From the NCBI GenBank assembly GCA_964364885.1, contig CAYIOA010000038.1, positions 1-8,303 of the forward strand: a stretch of DNA of 8,303 bases, written 5' to 3'. A model generated the notes under the pieces. That model did not search any database and was not told where the DNA came from. It saw nothing but the letters and a program-made list of their open reading frames with translations. This DNA comes from UBA73 sp964364885 (GTDB lineage Archaea > Nanobdellota > Nanobdellia > Pacearchaeales > GW2011-AR1). Positions 1 to 5,253 of this stretch are shown piece after piece. The position numbers and the translations under genes were made by a program. Numbering within the stretch: the stretch's first letter is position 1; the number at the start of each line of letters is the position of its first letter.

Positions 1-2
1 AG

Positions 3-38
3 GATTTGGACAAATTTTTGTCTGGGCTGAAGAAATAG
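3..38 (+). CDS. possible C-terminal tail of an upstream gene (partial)
   Basis: The reading frame beginning at base 3 gives DLDKFLSGLKK and then TAG at 36-38, which looks like an ordinary charged C-terminus of a protein that starts before the window. A second frame is open to TGA at 41-43 (GFGQIFVWAEEIA), so the frame is not certain. Nothing can be said about function from eleven residues. Confidence 0.25.
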   Translation, partial: DLDKFLSGLKK

Positions 39-89
39 CCTGAATTTGACATTAGAAACTATTAAAAAGGAGATTTTGCTTATATTTGT

Positions 90-97
90 GGAGGTGA
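90..97 (+). promoter_or_regulatory. strong Shine-Dalgarno site for the 58-residue membrane protein
   Basis: GGAGGTGA is a near-perfect complement of the 3' end of archaeal 16S rRNA. It lies three bases before the ATG at 101. It fixes the start of this short gene and supports it being a real coding region. Confidence 0.8.
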
Positions 98-100
98 AAT

Positions 101-277
101 ATGTGCAAAAGTTGGTGTGAATTGATAATAGCCATTGTTGTTATAATATTTGCTTTATGGCAAACTGATTATTCGCAATGGATATTGGTAATAGCTGGCA
201 TTGCTTTGGCAATACATTCCTTTACATGCAAGAAATGTTTTACTAAAGAAATGGCTGTTGCTAAGAAGAAGAGATAA
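101..277 (+). CDS. small two-segment membrane protein with paired cysteines (58 aa)
   Basis: This is a 58-residue protein beginning MCKSWCELII and ending KKKR, with ATG at 101 and TAA at 275-277. Two hydrophobic stretches are visible (about residues 8-20 and 27-41), joined by a short polar turn containing QTDYSQW. Cysteines occur at residues 2 and 6 near the N-terminus, and as CKKC at 43-46 after the second segment. In a hairpin topology all four would lie on the same side of the membrane and could bind a metal or form disulfides; that is inference. The C-terminus is lysine-rich, which favours both ends being cytoplasmic. The strong Shine-Dalgarno site supports translation. It resembles small membrane proteins I recall from Woesearchaeota-type genomes, but I cannot name a family or function. 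It is short enough to be missed by ORF callers using a 60-residue cutoff. Confidence 0.8.
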   Translation: MCKSWCELIIAIVVIIFALWQTDYSQWILVIAGIALAIHSFTCKKCFTKEMAVAKKKR

Positions 278-280
278 AAA

Positions 281-309
281 GATTTTATTTTTTATTAATT
301 TTACTTTTT
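281..309 (+). terminator. T-rich tract, possible intrinsic archaeal terminator
   Basis: Immediately after the stop codon of the 58-residue gene come several runs of T (GATTTTATTTTTTA and following). Archaeal RNA polymerase can terminate at such U-rich tracts without a hairpin. The tract runs into the TATA-like box upstream of radB, so it may separate the two transcription units. Confidence 0.4.
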
Positions 310-316
310 ATATTTA
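307..316 (+). promoter_or_regulatory. TATA-like box upstream of radB
   Basis: TTTATATTTA matches the archaeal TATA-box style and sits about 93 nt before the radB ATG at 405. A start site some 26 nt downstream (near 338) would give a leader of about 65 nt containing the Shine-Dalgarno site at 385-389. The region is generally AT-rich, so this is a moderate call. Confidence 0.4.
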
Positions 317-384
317 TGAATGCAAATAGATAGAGTGAGAAAGAGGGAAATTGTTGCGATTACTAGCGCAATTATTTTTAAATA

Positions 385-389
385 GGAGG
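385..389 (+). promoter_or_regulatory. Shine-Dalgarno site of radB
   Basis: GGAGG, inside AGGAGGGAG, lies 15 nt before the ATG at 405. The spacing is longer than usual. It is still the only such motif nearby, and it rules out the upstream TTG at 351 as the start because it falls inside that extension. Confidence 0.55.
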
Positions 390-404
390 GAGATTTGTGT
401 TTTT

Positions 405-1091
405 ATGGCAAAAATATCTGCTGGAAGCTATGATTTGAATAAGTGGCTTTATGGAGGGTATGAAAGTGATATTATAACTGTTCTTTACGGCGGAGCGGGG
501 ACAGGGAAGACTAATTTTTGCCTGCTGGCCGCCGTTTCACAAGCGAAAAAAGGAAAGAAAGTAATTTTTATAGATACTGAGGGAGGGTTTAGCATAGAGA
601 GAATAAAACAGATGGCCAAGGAAGAGAGCGATGAAGTTCTTGAGAATATTTTGGTTTTGAAGAGCACTAATTTTTCTGAGCAGAAAAAAGCGTTTGAGGA
701 GTTATTGAAATATCTGAAAGACGAAGTCAGCCTGATTGTTGTTGATAGTATGACAATTTTATATAGACTTGATTTTGCAGCGGCGCGGGAGAAGAGCGAG
801 CTGGAAATACAGAAAATTAATTCTGAGCTGGCAAGACAGATGAAGATACTTGCTGAAATTGCAAGGAAAAGGGAGATTCCTGTTGTTGTGACTAATCAGG
901 TTTACAAGTGGGAGAATTCTGATAATATGGTTGGAGGGGATATTTTGAAGTACTGGGGAAAATGCTTGATTGAACTGGTAAATGATAATGGAAGAAGAAC
1001 TGCTTATTTGAGAAAGCATAGACATCTGCCTGAGAAGAGCCTGAGTTTTCAGATTAATAATGAGGGCGTGAGAAAGAGAGGGTGGATTTAA
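405..1091 (+). CDS. radB: RadB, archaeal RecA/RAD51-family recombination protein
   Basis: RadB is a RadA paralogue thought to assist homologous recombination and replication in archaea, acting as a mediator rather than as the main strand-exchange protein. The 228-residue protein is a lone RecA-type ATPase core without the N-terminal helix-hairpin-helix domain of RadA, as expected for RadB in both architecture and length. Walker A is GGAGTGKT at residues 29-36. The family segment IDTEGGFS is at 56-63, Walker B LIVVDS at 110-115, VVTNQVY at 161-167, and VGGDILKYW at 176-184. I chose ATG 405 because its N-terminus (MAKISAGSYDLNKWL) matches RadB starts and it follows a GGAGG site. An in-frame TTG at 351 would add 18 residues that do not look like the family. 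It ends 8 nt before the stop of a convergent gene. The DNA ligase gene is about 1.2 kb away, so this stretch is enriched for DNA-maintenance genes. Confidence 0.93.
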   Translation: MAKISAGSYDLNKWLYGGYESDIITVLYGGAGTGKTNFCLLAAVSQAKKGKKVIFIDTEGGFSIERIKQMAKEESDEVLENILVLKSTNFSEQKKAFEELLKYLKDEVSLIVVDSMTILYRLDFAAAREKSELEIQKINSELARQMKILAEIARKREIPVVVTNQVYKWENSDNMVGGDILKYWGKCLIELVNDNGRRTAYLRKHRHLPEKSLSFQINNEGVRKRGWI

Positions 1092-1099
1092 ATTGCTTT

Positions 1100-1393
1100 T
1101 TAGTACCAGCTTTTTTGATTGCCATAACTTAATTTAGAGCCGTTATAATGCTTAGTTATTGATTTGGCAAATTTCGTTGCCCTTTCTTCTGAAATATGAG
1201 TCTCAAACTGCGTACGGACTTTAACAGTATATAGTCCATTGTCTGAGTTTTGGGCGTTAACAAATACTGTTCCAAAGGTTGAGTCTCTAAATGCCCAAGA
1301 AGTTTCTGTAATCTTCTCATACGCCCGATATCCTGCAATGAATTCTGCCAAATCCTGCGGTTTTTCGCTGAAAGTTATAATTCTCTCTGTCAT
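1100..1393 (-). CDS. unknown 97-residue protein
   Basis: I do not recognise this protein. It begins MTERIITFSEKPQDLAEFI and ends GNQKSWY. It is soluble-looking and has no signal peptide, no membrane segment and no cysteines. It seems to contain amphipathic helices (about residues 12-28 and 68-83, the latter in SEERATKFAKSITKHY) around beta-like stretches (TVFVNAQ and LYTVKVRTQF), so a small alpha/beta fold is likely. Codon use looks like that of its neighbours. It is transcribed toward radB, with only 8 nt between the two stop codons. A TATA-like box lies about 33 nt upstream of its ATG and there is no Shine-Dalgarno site, so a very short leader is likely. A frame-shadow ORF inside it (1156-1338) is not a gene. 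Confidence 0.6.
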   Translation of the reverse strand: MTERIITFSEKPQDLAEFIAGYRAYEKITETSWAFRDSTFGTVFVNAQNSDNGLYTVKVRTQFETHISEERATKFAKSITKHYNGSKLSYGNQKSWY

Positions 1394-1421
1394 TTTATAC
1401 AGATCATTATAGTTTCGCGCG

Positions 1422-1430
1422 TATTTAAAA
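1422..1430 (-). promoter_or_regulatory. TATA-like box for the 97-residue gene
   Basis: Read on the minus strand this is TTTTAAATA, centred about 33 nt before the ATG at 1393. It predicts a start site 6-8 nt ahead of the ATG, giving a nearly leaderless mRNA, in agreement with the absence of a Shine-Dalgarno site. It lies between the gene and the palindromic element, so the element does not disrupt it. Confidence 0.5.
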
Positions 1431-1462
1431 AGATTGCGGTGATTTTAAGAATTTTAATGATG

Positions 1463-1580
1463 CCAAAGTTGCTGAGCAGAAAACTGCGCACTTCAGTGCG
1501 CAGATGAATGCAACTTTGGACATCCAAAAGTCCAACAAACCGCACACTTTAGTGTGCGTAAGCAACAAGGACTTTTGGAT
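1463..1580. repeat. double-hairpin palindromic element, copy 1
   Basis: Two nested palindromes stand side by side. In the left half, CCAAAGTTGC (1463-1472) pairs perfectly with GCAACTTTGG (1510-1519). It encloses a second hairpin, CTGCGCAC (1484-1491) with GTGCGCAG (1496-1503), around the loop TTCA. In the right half, ATCCAAAAGTCC (1522-1533) pairs perfectly with GGACTTTTGGAT (1569-1580). It encloses CGCACAC (1541-1547) with GTGTGCG (1552-1558), around the loop TTTA. Copy 2 at 7608-7720 has the same architecture, the same ATCCAAAAGTCC and ACAAGGACTTTT blocks, and different but still complementary stems. The element fills most of the gap between the 97-residue gene and the TVP38-type gene and ends 3 nt from the latter's stop codon. 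In a transcript of that gene it would fold directly after the stop. It contains no ORF of its own. It is probably a small non-autonomous mobile element; the exact ends are uncertain by several bases. Confidence 0.85.
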
Positions 1581-1583
1581 TTT

Positions 1584-2225
1584 TTAGTTTGGGGATTTAA
1601 TTTTTATTTTTCTTCTTGCATAAGCGATTAGAATGCCCATTGCGAAGATGATTAGGGCAGTTATTGTGAAAGATATTTGATATGCGAAGGGGACCGTGCC
1701 GAGATAGGCGATGACAAATGTGAATGGAATTATTCCTATAAGCGTTGCAAGGAAGTAAGCTCCGAAGCTCATGCTGCTGAATAACCCAAGAAGATAACTC
1801 AGTCCGTCGACTGGAATAACCATTCTTAGAAGTACGACTGTCAGAAAAAGGTTATTCTTTGGAATCTTTTTCTCTAGATTCTGCAGTTTCTCTACTGGTA
1901 AAAACTTGTTTACCAAGCCAGAGCCGTATTTTCTTGCCAGGAGGAAGGCGATTGACGCGCCTATTGTCCAGCCAATTATTCCTAAAATTGCAGTTGTTAT
2001 CCAACCCCATAAACCAGAGGCTAATGGAAAAAGAGGAACAGCACTTATTGGGGCAAGAACAATTGAGGCCGCTATTATTATTATGAAGATAATCATTCCT
2101 TCTTGATTATCTCCGATAAATGACTTAAGAAATTCCAGGTTCGTTTGGATTATATATGAGAAAAATATGAACAGCGCCAAAATTATCAATATATGGAATA
2201 TAGACTTAGTCTTTTGAGAAAGCAT
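1584..2225 (-). CDS. TVP38/TMEM64 (DedA-type, VTT domain) membrane protein
   Basis: This is a 213-residue integral membrane protein of the VTT/SNARE-associated family, whose members include bacterial DedA proteins and eukaryotic TMEM41B/VMP1/TMEM64. Relatives have been linked to lipid scrambling or lipid-carrier transport; the substrate here cannot be told. Hydrophobic segments lie near residues 9-26, 44-60, 62-82, 83-97, 127-148, 155-176 and 184-202. The VTT core spans about 58-175. It begins APISAVPLFPLASGLWGW, continues with GWTIGASIAFLLARKYG, and repeats the pattern in LLRMVIPVDGLSYLLGL; these are typical reentrant-loop signatures, with Arg134 and Pro138 in the second. The length is normal for the family. 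The ATG at 2225 is supported by a TATA box about 25 nt upstream, implying a leaderless message. It is divergent from the ligase gene. A palindromic element begins right behind its stop codon. Confidence 0.85.
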   Translation of the reverse strand: MLSQKTKSIFHILIILALFIFFSYIIQTNLEFLKSFIGDNQEGMIIFIIIIAASIVLAPISAVPLFPLASGLWGWITTAILGIIGWTIGASIAFLLARKYGSGLVNKFLPVEKLQNLEKKIPKNNLFLTVVLLRMVIPVDGLSYLLGLFSSMSFGAYFLATLIGIIPFTFVIAYLGTVPFAYQISFTITALIIFAMGILIAYARRKIKIKSPN

Positions 2226-2245
2226 ATTATTACTAATCTGTTTCT

Positions 2246-2253
2246 TATATAAA
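2246..2253 (-). promoter_or_regulatory. TATA box of the TVP38-type gene
   Basis: On the minus strand this reads TTTATATA, the archaeal consensus form, centred about 25 nt before the ATG at 2225. The start site would fall on or next to the ATG, so the mRNA is probably leaderless. Confidence 0.65.
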
Positions 2254-2292
2254 TGTAGCAGTTCAGAGCTGTTTTTGAGACTTATAGCAACA

Positions 2293-2300
2293 ATTAAATA
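2293..2300 (+). promoter_or_regulatory. TATA-like box of the ligase gene
   Basis: ATTAAATA is centred about 25 nt before the ATG at 2322, the same spacing as for the divergent TVP38-type gene and for scpB. This suggests a leaderless transcript and favours ATG 2322 over ATG 2331. The two divergent promoters share the 96-nt gap 2226-2321, which shows no other feature. Confidence 0.5.
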
Positions 2301-2321
2301 ATCTTTTTCTTATTTTTAGTT

Positions 2322-4013
2322 ATGAAAGAGATGTTGTATTTCGGATTTGTTGAATTATATGAAAAACTTAATTCAACAACAAAAAAACTGGAAAAGATTT
2401 CTATTCTTGCGGACTTTTTAAAGGAGCTTGGCGAAAAGGGAAAAGACGAATGGATATATCTTATTAAGGGCAGAGTTCTTCCTGAATATGATGTCAGGCA
2501 GTTTGGAATTTCCAGACAGCTGACGATTAAGGCGATCGGCAGTGCATTTGGAATTAAAGACGAGGAGATATATAAGAGGCTCAGAAAAATAGGCGATCTT
2601 GGAGAGATTGCTGAGGAATTCGCGGGGAAGAAACATCAATCGAGATTATTTTCCAGCAAACTTTATGTCAGCAAGGTGTTTAGCAACCTGAACAAGCTGT
2701 TTAGCATTGGAGGAAAGGGTTCTGTTGGAAAAAAAATTGCTTTGGTTTCTGAGATTTTGGGGAGCGCTTCTGGAAAGGAGGCGAAATATATTGTAAGGAC
2801 ATTGCTGGAGGATTTAAGAGTTGGTGTTGCAGATGGTATTATAAAAGACGCAATTGCCGAAGCATTTTTCCCAGATGAGAAAAAAGAAATGGAGGAATTG
2901 ATAGAGTCTGCTTATGATTTGTCCAGTGATTATGCTGTTGTATTCTCTTCTGCAAGAAAAGGGAAATCTGAACTTAAGAAAATTGACATTGTTCCTGGAA
3001 GACCGATGAATGTCATGCTTGCTGTTAAAGCCGAGGATATTGATGATGCTTTTAGAATTTGCGGCACTCCTCTTGCGATTGAATACAAGTATGATGGATT
3101 TCGCATGCTGATTAATAAGGATGGAGATAAGTACAGCTTGTTTACGCGCAATCTTGAAGATGTTACGAAACAGTTTCCTGATGTTATAGATGTTGTGAAG
3201 AAAAATATCCACGGAGAGAGTTTTATTTTAGACAGCGAAGTAGTTGGCTATGACCCAAAAAGCAAGAAATACAAGCCATTTGAGGCTGTCAGCCAGAGAA
3301 TAAAGAGGAAACATGATATTGACAAGCTTGTCAGAGAGCTGCCTGTTGAAATAAATGTTTTTGATGTCCTTTATTATAACGGAAAGAGCTATTTGAGCGT
3401 GTTGTTTAAGGAGCGAAGGAAATTACTTGAGAAAATTGTTAAAAAGATTCATTTGAAAATACAGCCCGCTAAGCAAATTATTGTTTCTGATAAAAAACAA
3501 GCTGAGAAGTTTTATGAAGAGGCGCTTAAAGCCGGAGAGGAGGGAATTGTTGTGAAAAACCTGAATGCTCATTACAGGCATGGGAGGAAAGTTGGGTATA
3601 TTGCCAAATTAAAACCAAGTGCAAAAGATTTTGATTTGGTAATTGTTGGAGCTGAATATGGGAATGGAAAACGCGCCGGCTGGCTGACAAGTTATATTAT
3701 TGCCTGCAAGTCCGGAGAAAAATTTCTTGAGATTGGAAAAGTTTCTTCAGGCTTAAAGGAAAAATCTGAGGAAGGCACAACTTATGATGAGATGACAAAA
3801 TTATTAAAACCACTGATAACAAAGACAGGGAATAATTATGTTAGTGTAGAGCCAAAAATTGTTGTTACTGTTATTTACCAGAATATCCAGAAAAGTCCTA
3901 GTTATAACTCGGGGTATGCTTTAAGATTTCCTAGAATAACTACTTACAGGCCAGACAGAAAGACTAAGGATATAGCTACACTTGAAGATGTTGAGAGAGA
4001 TGTTAAGAAATAG
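2322..4013 (+). CDS. lig: ATP-dependent DNA ligase, archaeal replicative type
   Basis: The enzyme seals nicks in DNA, joining Okazaki fragments and finishing repair, through an enzyme-AMP intermediate. The 563-residue protein has the three-part layout of archaeal and eukaryotic ligase I: an alpha-helical DNA-binding domain (about 1-215), the nucleotidyltransferase domain (about 225-430) and the OB-fold domain (about 432-563). Motif I is KYDG at 256-259, with Lys256 as the adenylated residue. Further motifs are LDSEVVG at 303-309, VFDVLYYNG (motif III) at 346-354, EEGIVVKNL (motif IV) at 406-414 and AKLKP (motif V) at 428-432. The C-terminal motif LRFPRITTYRPDR is at 534-546. All key residues are present and the length is normal (about 550-600). 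ATG 2322 is supported by TATA-box spacing. ATG 2331 (MLYFGFVELYEKL) would align slightly better with family N-termini and remains possible. The stop is 10 nt from the stop of the convergent HTH gene. Confidence 0.95.
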   Translation: MKEMLYFGFVELYEKLNSTTKKLEKISILADFLKELGEKGKDEWIYLIKGRVLPEYDVRQFGISRQLTIKAIGSAFGIKDEEIYKRLRKIGDLGEIAEEFAGKKHQSRLFSSKLYVSKVFSNLNKLFSIGGKGSVGKKIALVSEILGSASGKEAKYIVRTLLEDLRVGVADGIIKDAIAEAFFPDEKKEMEELIESAYDLSSDYAVVFSSARKGKSELKKIDIVPGRPMNVMLAVKAEDIDDAFRICGTPLAIEYKYDGFRMLINKDGDKYSLFTRNLEDVTKQFPDVIDVVKKNIHGESFILDSEVVGYDPKSKKYKPFEAVSQRIKRKHDIDKLVRELPVEINVFDVLYYNGKSYLSVLFKERRKLLEKIVKKIHLKIQPAKQIIVSDKKQAEKFYEEALKAGEEGIVVKNLNAHYRHGRKVGYIAKLKPSAKDFDLVIVGAEYGNGKRAGWLTSYIIACKSGEKFLEIGKVSSGLKEKSEEGTTYDEMTKLLKPLITKTGNNYVSVEPKIVVTVIYQNIQKSPSYNSGYALRFPRITTYRPDRKTKDIATLEDVERDVKK

Positions 4014-4023
4014 CTTTTGAAAA

Positions 4024-4560
4024 TTAGACTTCTTCATCCAGAATTTCAATCTCCTCTTTTTCTTCAATTTTGTTCTGCTCTGAGGAAAACATATCTTTTA
4101 TTGGGGCGTTGAAGTTTTTCCCGTCTTTTCTTAAGTTTATACCAAGAGCGGTTTGTATTTTGTTAATCAAGACGAAGTCATTCAAGGGAAGTCTTCCATA
4201 TTCCAGCTCTTTTATAGAATATTCGTCTTCTTGTATTATCTGCGCAAGCTGTTTTCTTGATATTCCTCTTCTTTTTCTTTCTGTACTTATCCGCCAGTTG
4301 AAATTGTCCACTAATTCTAATATCACCTGCTTTTCCTTCCAGCTCAATGGCTTTCTCAGATTGTCTAAAAATGATCTTCTATCTTCTTTTTCTAGTTTTT
4401 TTATTTTATTATTGGAATATGGAGAGAGAAGCTTTTCTTTCAGCTGTTCTGTGGTTAGTTTTTTCAGGATTGTGAGTCCTTCTCTTTTTGCGTAATCTTC
4501 GCTGACTTTAATTATTCTTCCCTCTTCAATTGCTTCGACGTAGCTATCAGGGTTGTTCAT
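4024..4560 (-). CDS. MBF1-like helix-turn-helix protein (XRE/Cro type)
   Basis: This 178-residue protein has a Cro/C1-type HTH at about residues 86-144. The scaffold RISTERKRRGISRKQLAQII is followed by YSIKELEYGRLPL and INKIQTALGINLRK. This matches the HTH of multiprotein bridging factor 1, a general archaeal and eukaryotic DNA-binding coregulator. The zinc ribbon that opens classical archaeal MBF1 is missing. In its place is a charged N-terminal region (YVEAIEEGRIIKVSEDYAKREGLTILKKL) and then RKPLSWKEKQVILELVDNF leading into the HTH. This arrangement recalls HTH proteins of DPANN archaea. The last 15 residues are acidic (EEKEEIEILDEEV). It starts 24 nt after the stop of the thioredoxin-like gene. 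It may be the last gene of the scpB operon or may use its own weak TATA-like box (minus-strand ATAAATAG at 4581-4588). Its targets are unknown. Confidence 0.75.
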   Translation of the reverse strand: MNNPDSYVEAIEEGRIIKVSEDYAKREGLTILKKLTTEQLKEKLLSPYSNNKIKKLEKEDRRSFLDNLRKPLSWKEKQVILELVDNFNWRISTERKRRGISRKQLAQIIQEDEYSIKELEYGRLPLNDFVLINKIQTALGINLRKDGKNFNAPIKDMFSSEQNKIEEKEEIEILDEEV

Positions 4561-4584
4561 GCAGGATTGTTTTTATATGCCTAT

Positions 4585-5253
4585 TTATTCTTTATTGGTT
4601 TTGAATATATGTTTTTCTAGTTGCTCTAATGGAATTATTTCACTAATTACCTCTTTTTCGTCTATTATTATTACCGGCAATTTCTTTATTTTATATTGCT
4701 CTTTTACTAAATCTACTGAGCTTAAATTCAGATTTCCAGCTATGGGAATTAACAGCATTTTTTCTTTTTGATTATATTTTAAATCCAGGAGCATTTTTGA
4801 CAGTGCGGCCTGTTTTGATTTTGTTTCTATATCCTCTGAAGCATATTCAAAAATATATACAACTGTGTGCAAATCACTCTTACATTTCTCTTTGAGCTCT
4901 ATACTTTCAAGCCAGAGATTCATTCTTAAGATATCATATTTTTTATGTATTAATCTCAAGTCATTAGTAAATTTGTTTGCTGAATCAAATTTTTCTAATT
5001 GTTTAGCTTCTTCGTATATTTTATCTGCGAACATAAATGTACTTTTTTTATTTAAGTCGCATCCGATTTTGAGGTCTTTTATTTCTTTGGTTCTTGTTTG
5101 TTCGTCTAATGAATTTGTTTCTGAATTTATCAGAGCTAGCTGAACTTCATTTACTCTTGAATACTCGATAAAAAATCCCAAGATTAAACCTATTGCGAAT
5201 ACTGTTATCGTGAATACAAGGGCTTTTAAAAAGGCGTATTTATTTTCTACCAT
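4585..5253 (-). CDS. membrane-anchored thioredoxin-fold-like protein lacking CxxC
   Basis: This is a 222-residue protein with one N-terminal transmembrane anchor (about residues 10-30, AFLKALVFTITVFAIGLILGFFIE). A helical, probably coiled region (about 32-125) follows, then a C-terminal domain (about 128-215) that looks like a thioredoxin fold. In that domain, TVVYIFEYAS is the first strand and helix lead-in. KQAALSKMLLDL is a helix, KEKMLLIPIAG a strand, and KLPVIIID (191-198) the strand carrying the usual cis-proline, Pro193. The CxxC that should follow the first strand is absent (ASEDIETKSK), so this is not a classical redox enzyme. The only cysteines are Cys65 and Cys124. The basic N-terminus suggests that the C-terminal domain faces outside. 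Its ATG overlaps the glycosyltransferase stop by 7 nt (ATGGTAG), so the two are likely translationally coupled. The thioredoxin assignment is a fold-pattern inference. Similar N-termini occur, as I recall, in Woesearchaeota-type proteins. Confidence 0.6.
   Translation of the reverse strand: MVENKYAFLKALVFTITVFAIGLILGFFIEYSRVNEVQLALINSETNSLDEQTRTKEIKDLKIGCDLNKKSTFMFADKIYEEAKQLEKFDSANKFTNDLRLIHKKYDILRMNLWLESIELKEKCKSDLHTVVYIFEYASEDIETKSKQAALSKMLLDLKYNQKEKMLLIPIAGNLNLSSVDLVKEQYKIKKLPVIIIDEKEVISEIIPLEQLEKHIFKTNKE

Noticed and set aside
351..404. Upstream TTG extension of radB adding 18 residues
   Set aside because: The Shine-Dalgarno site at 385-389 falls inside the extension, and the added residues do not resemble RadB N-termini. 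ATG 405 fits the family.
1463..1580. The palindromes as a CRISPR array
   Set aside because: There are no regularly spaced identical direct repeats with unique spacers. The arms are inverted, nested and of differing sequence, and no cas genes are present.
1463..1580. The element as a full IS200/IS605 insertion sequence
   Set aside because: Neither copy contains room for, or traces of, a tnpA or tnpB reading frame. Only hairpin ends are seen, so at most it is a non-autonomous derivative.
2411..2419. GGACTTTTT at about 2411-2419 as a third partial copy of the element
   Set aside because: It is a short chance match inside the conserved ligase coding region, with no partner arm or hairpin nearby.
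2814..3212. 132-residue minus-strand ORF opposite the ligase, and the 141- and 161-residue plus-strand ORFs at 4070-4495 and 6531-7016
   Set aside because: All lie antisense to clearly assigned genes and have low-complexity, unlikely compositions; they are frame shadows.
4571..4580. CATATAAAA (minus strand) as the TATA box of the HTH gene
   Set aside because: It is centred only about 15 nt before the ATG, too close. The weaker ATAAATAG at 4581-4588 has better spacing but is not strong enough to list as a separate feature.
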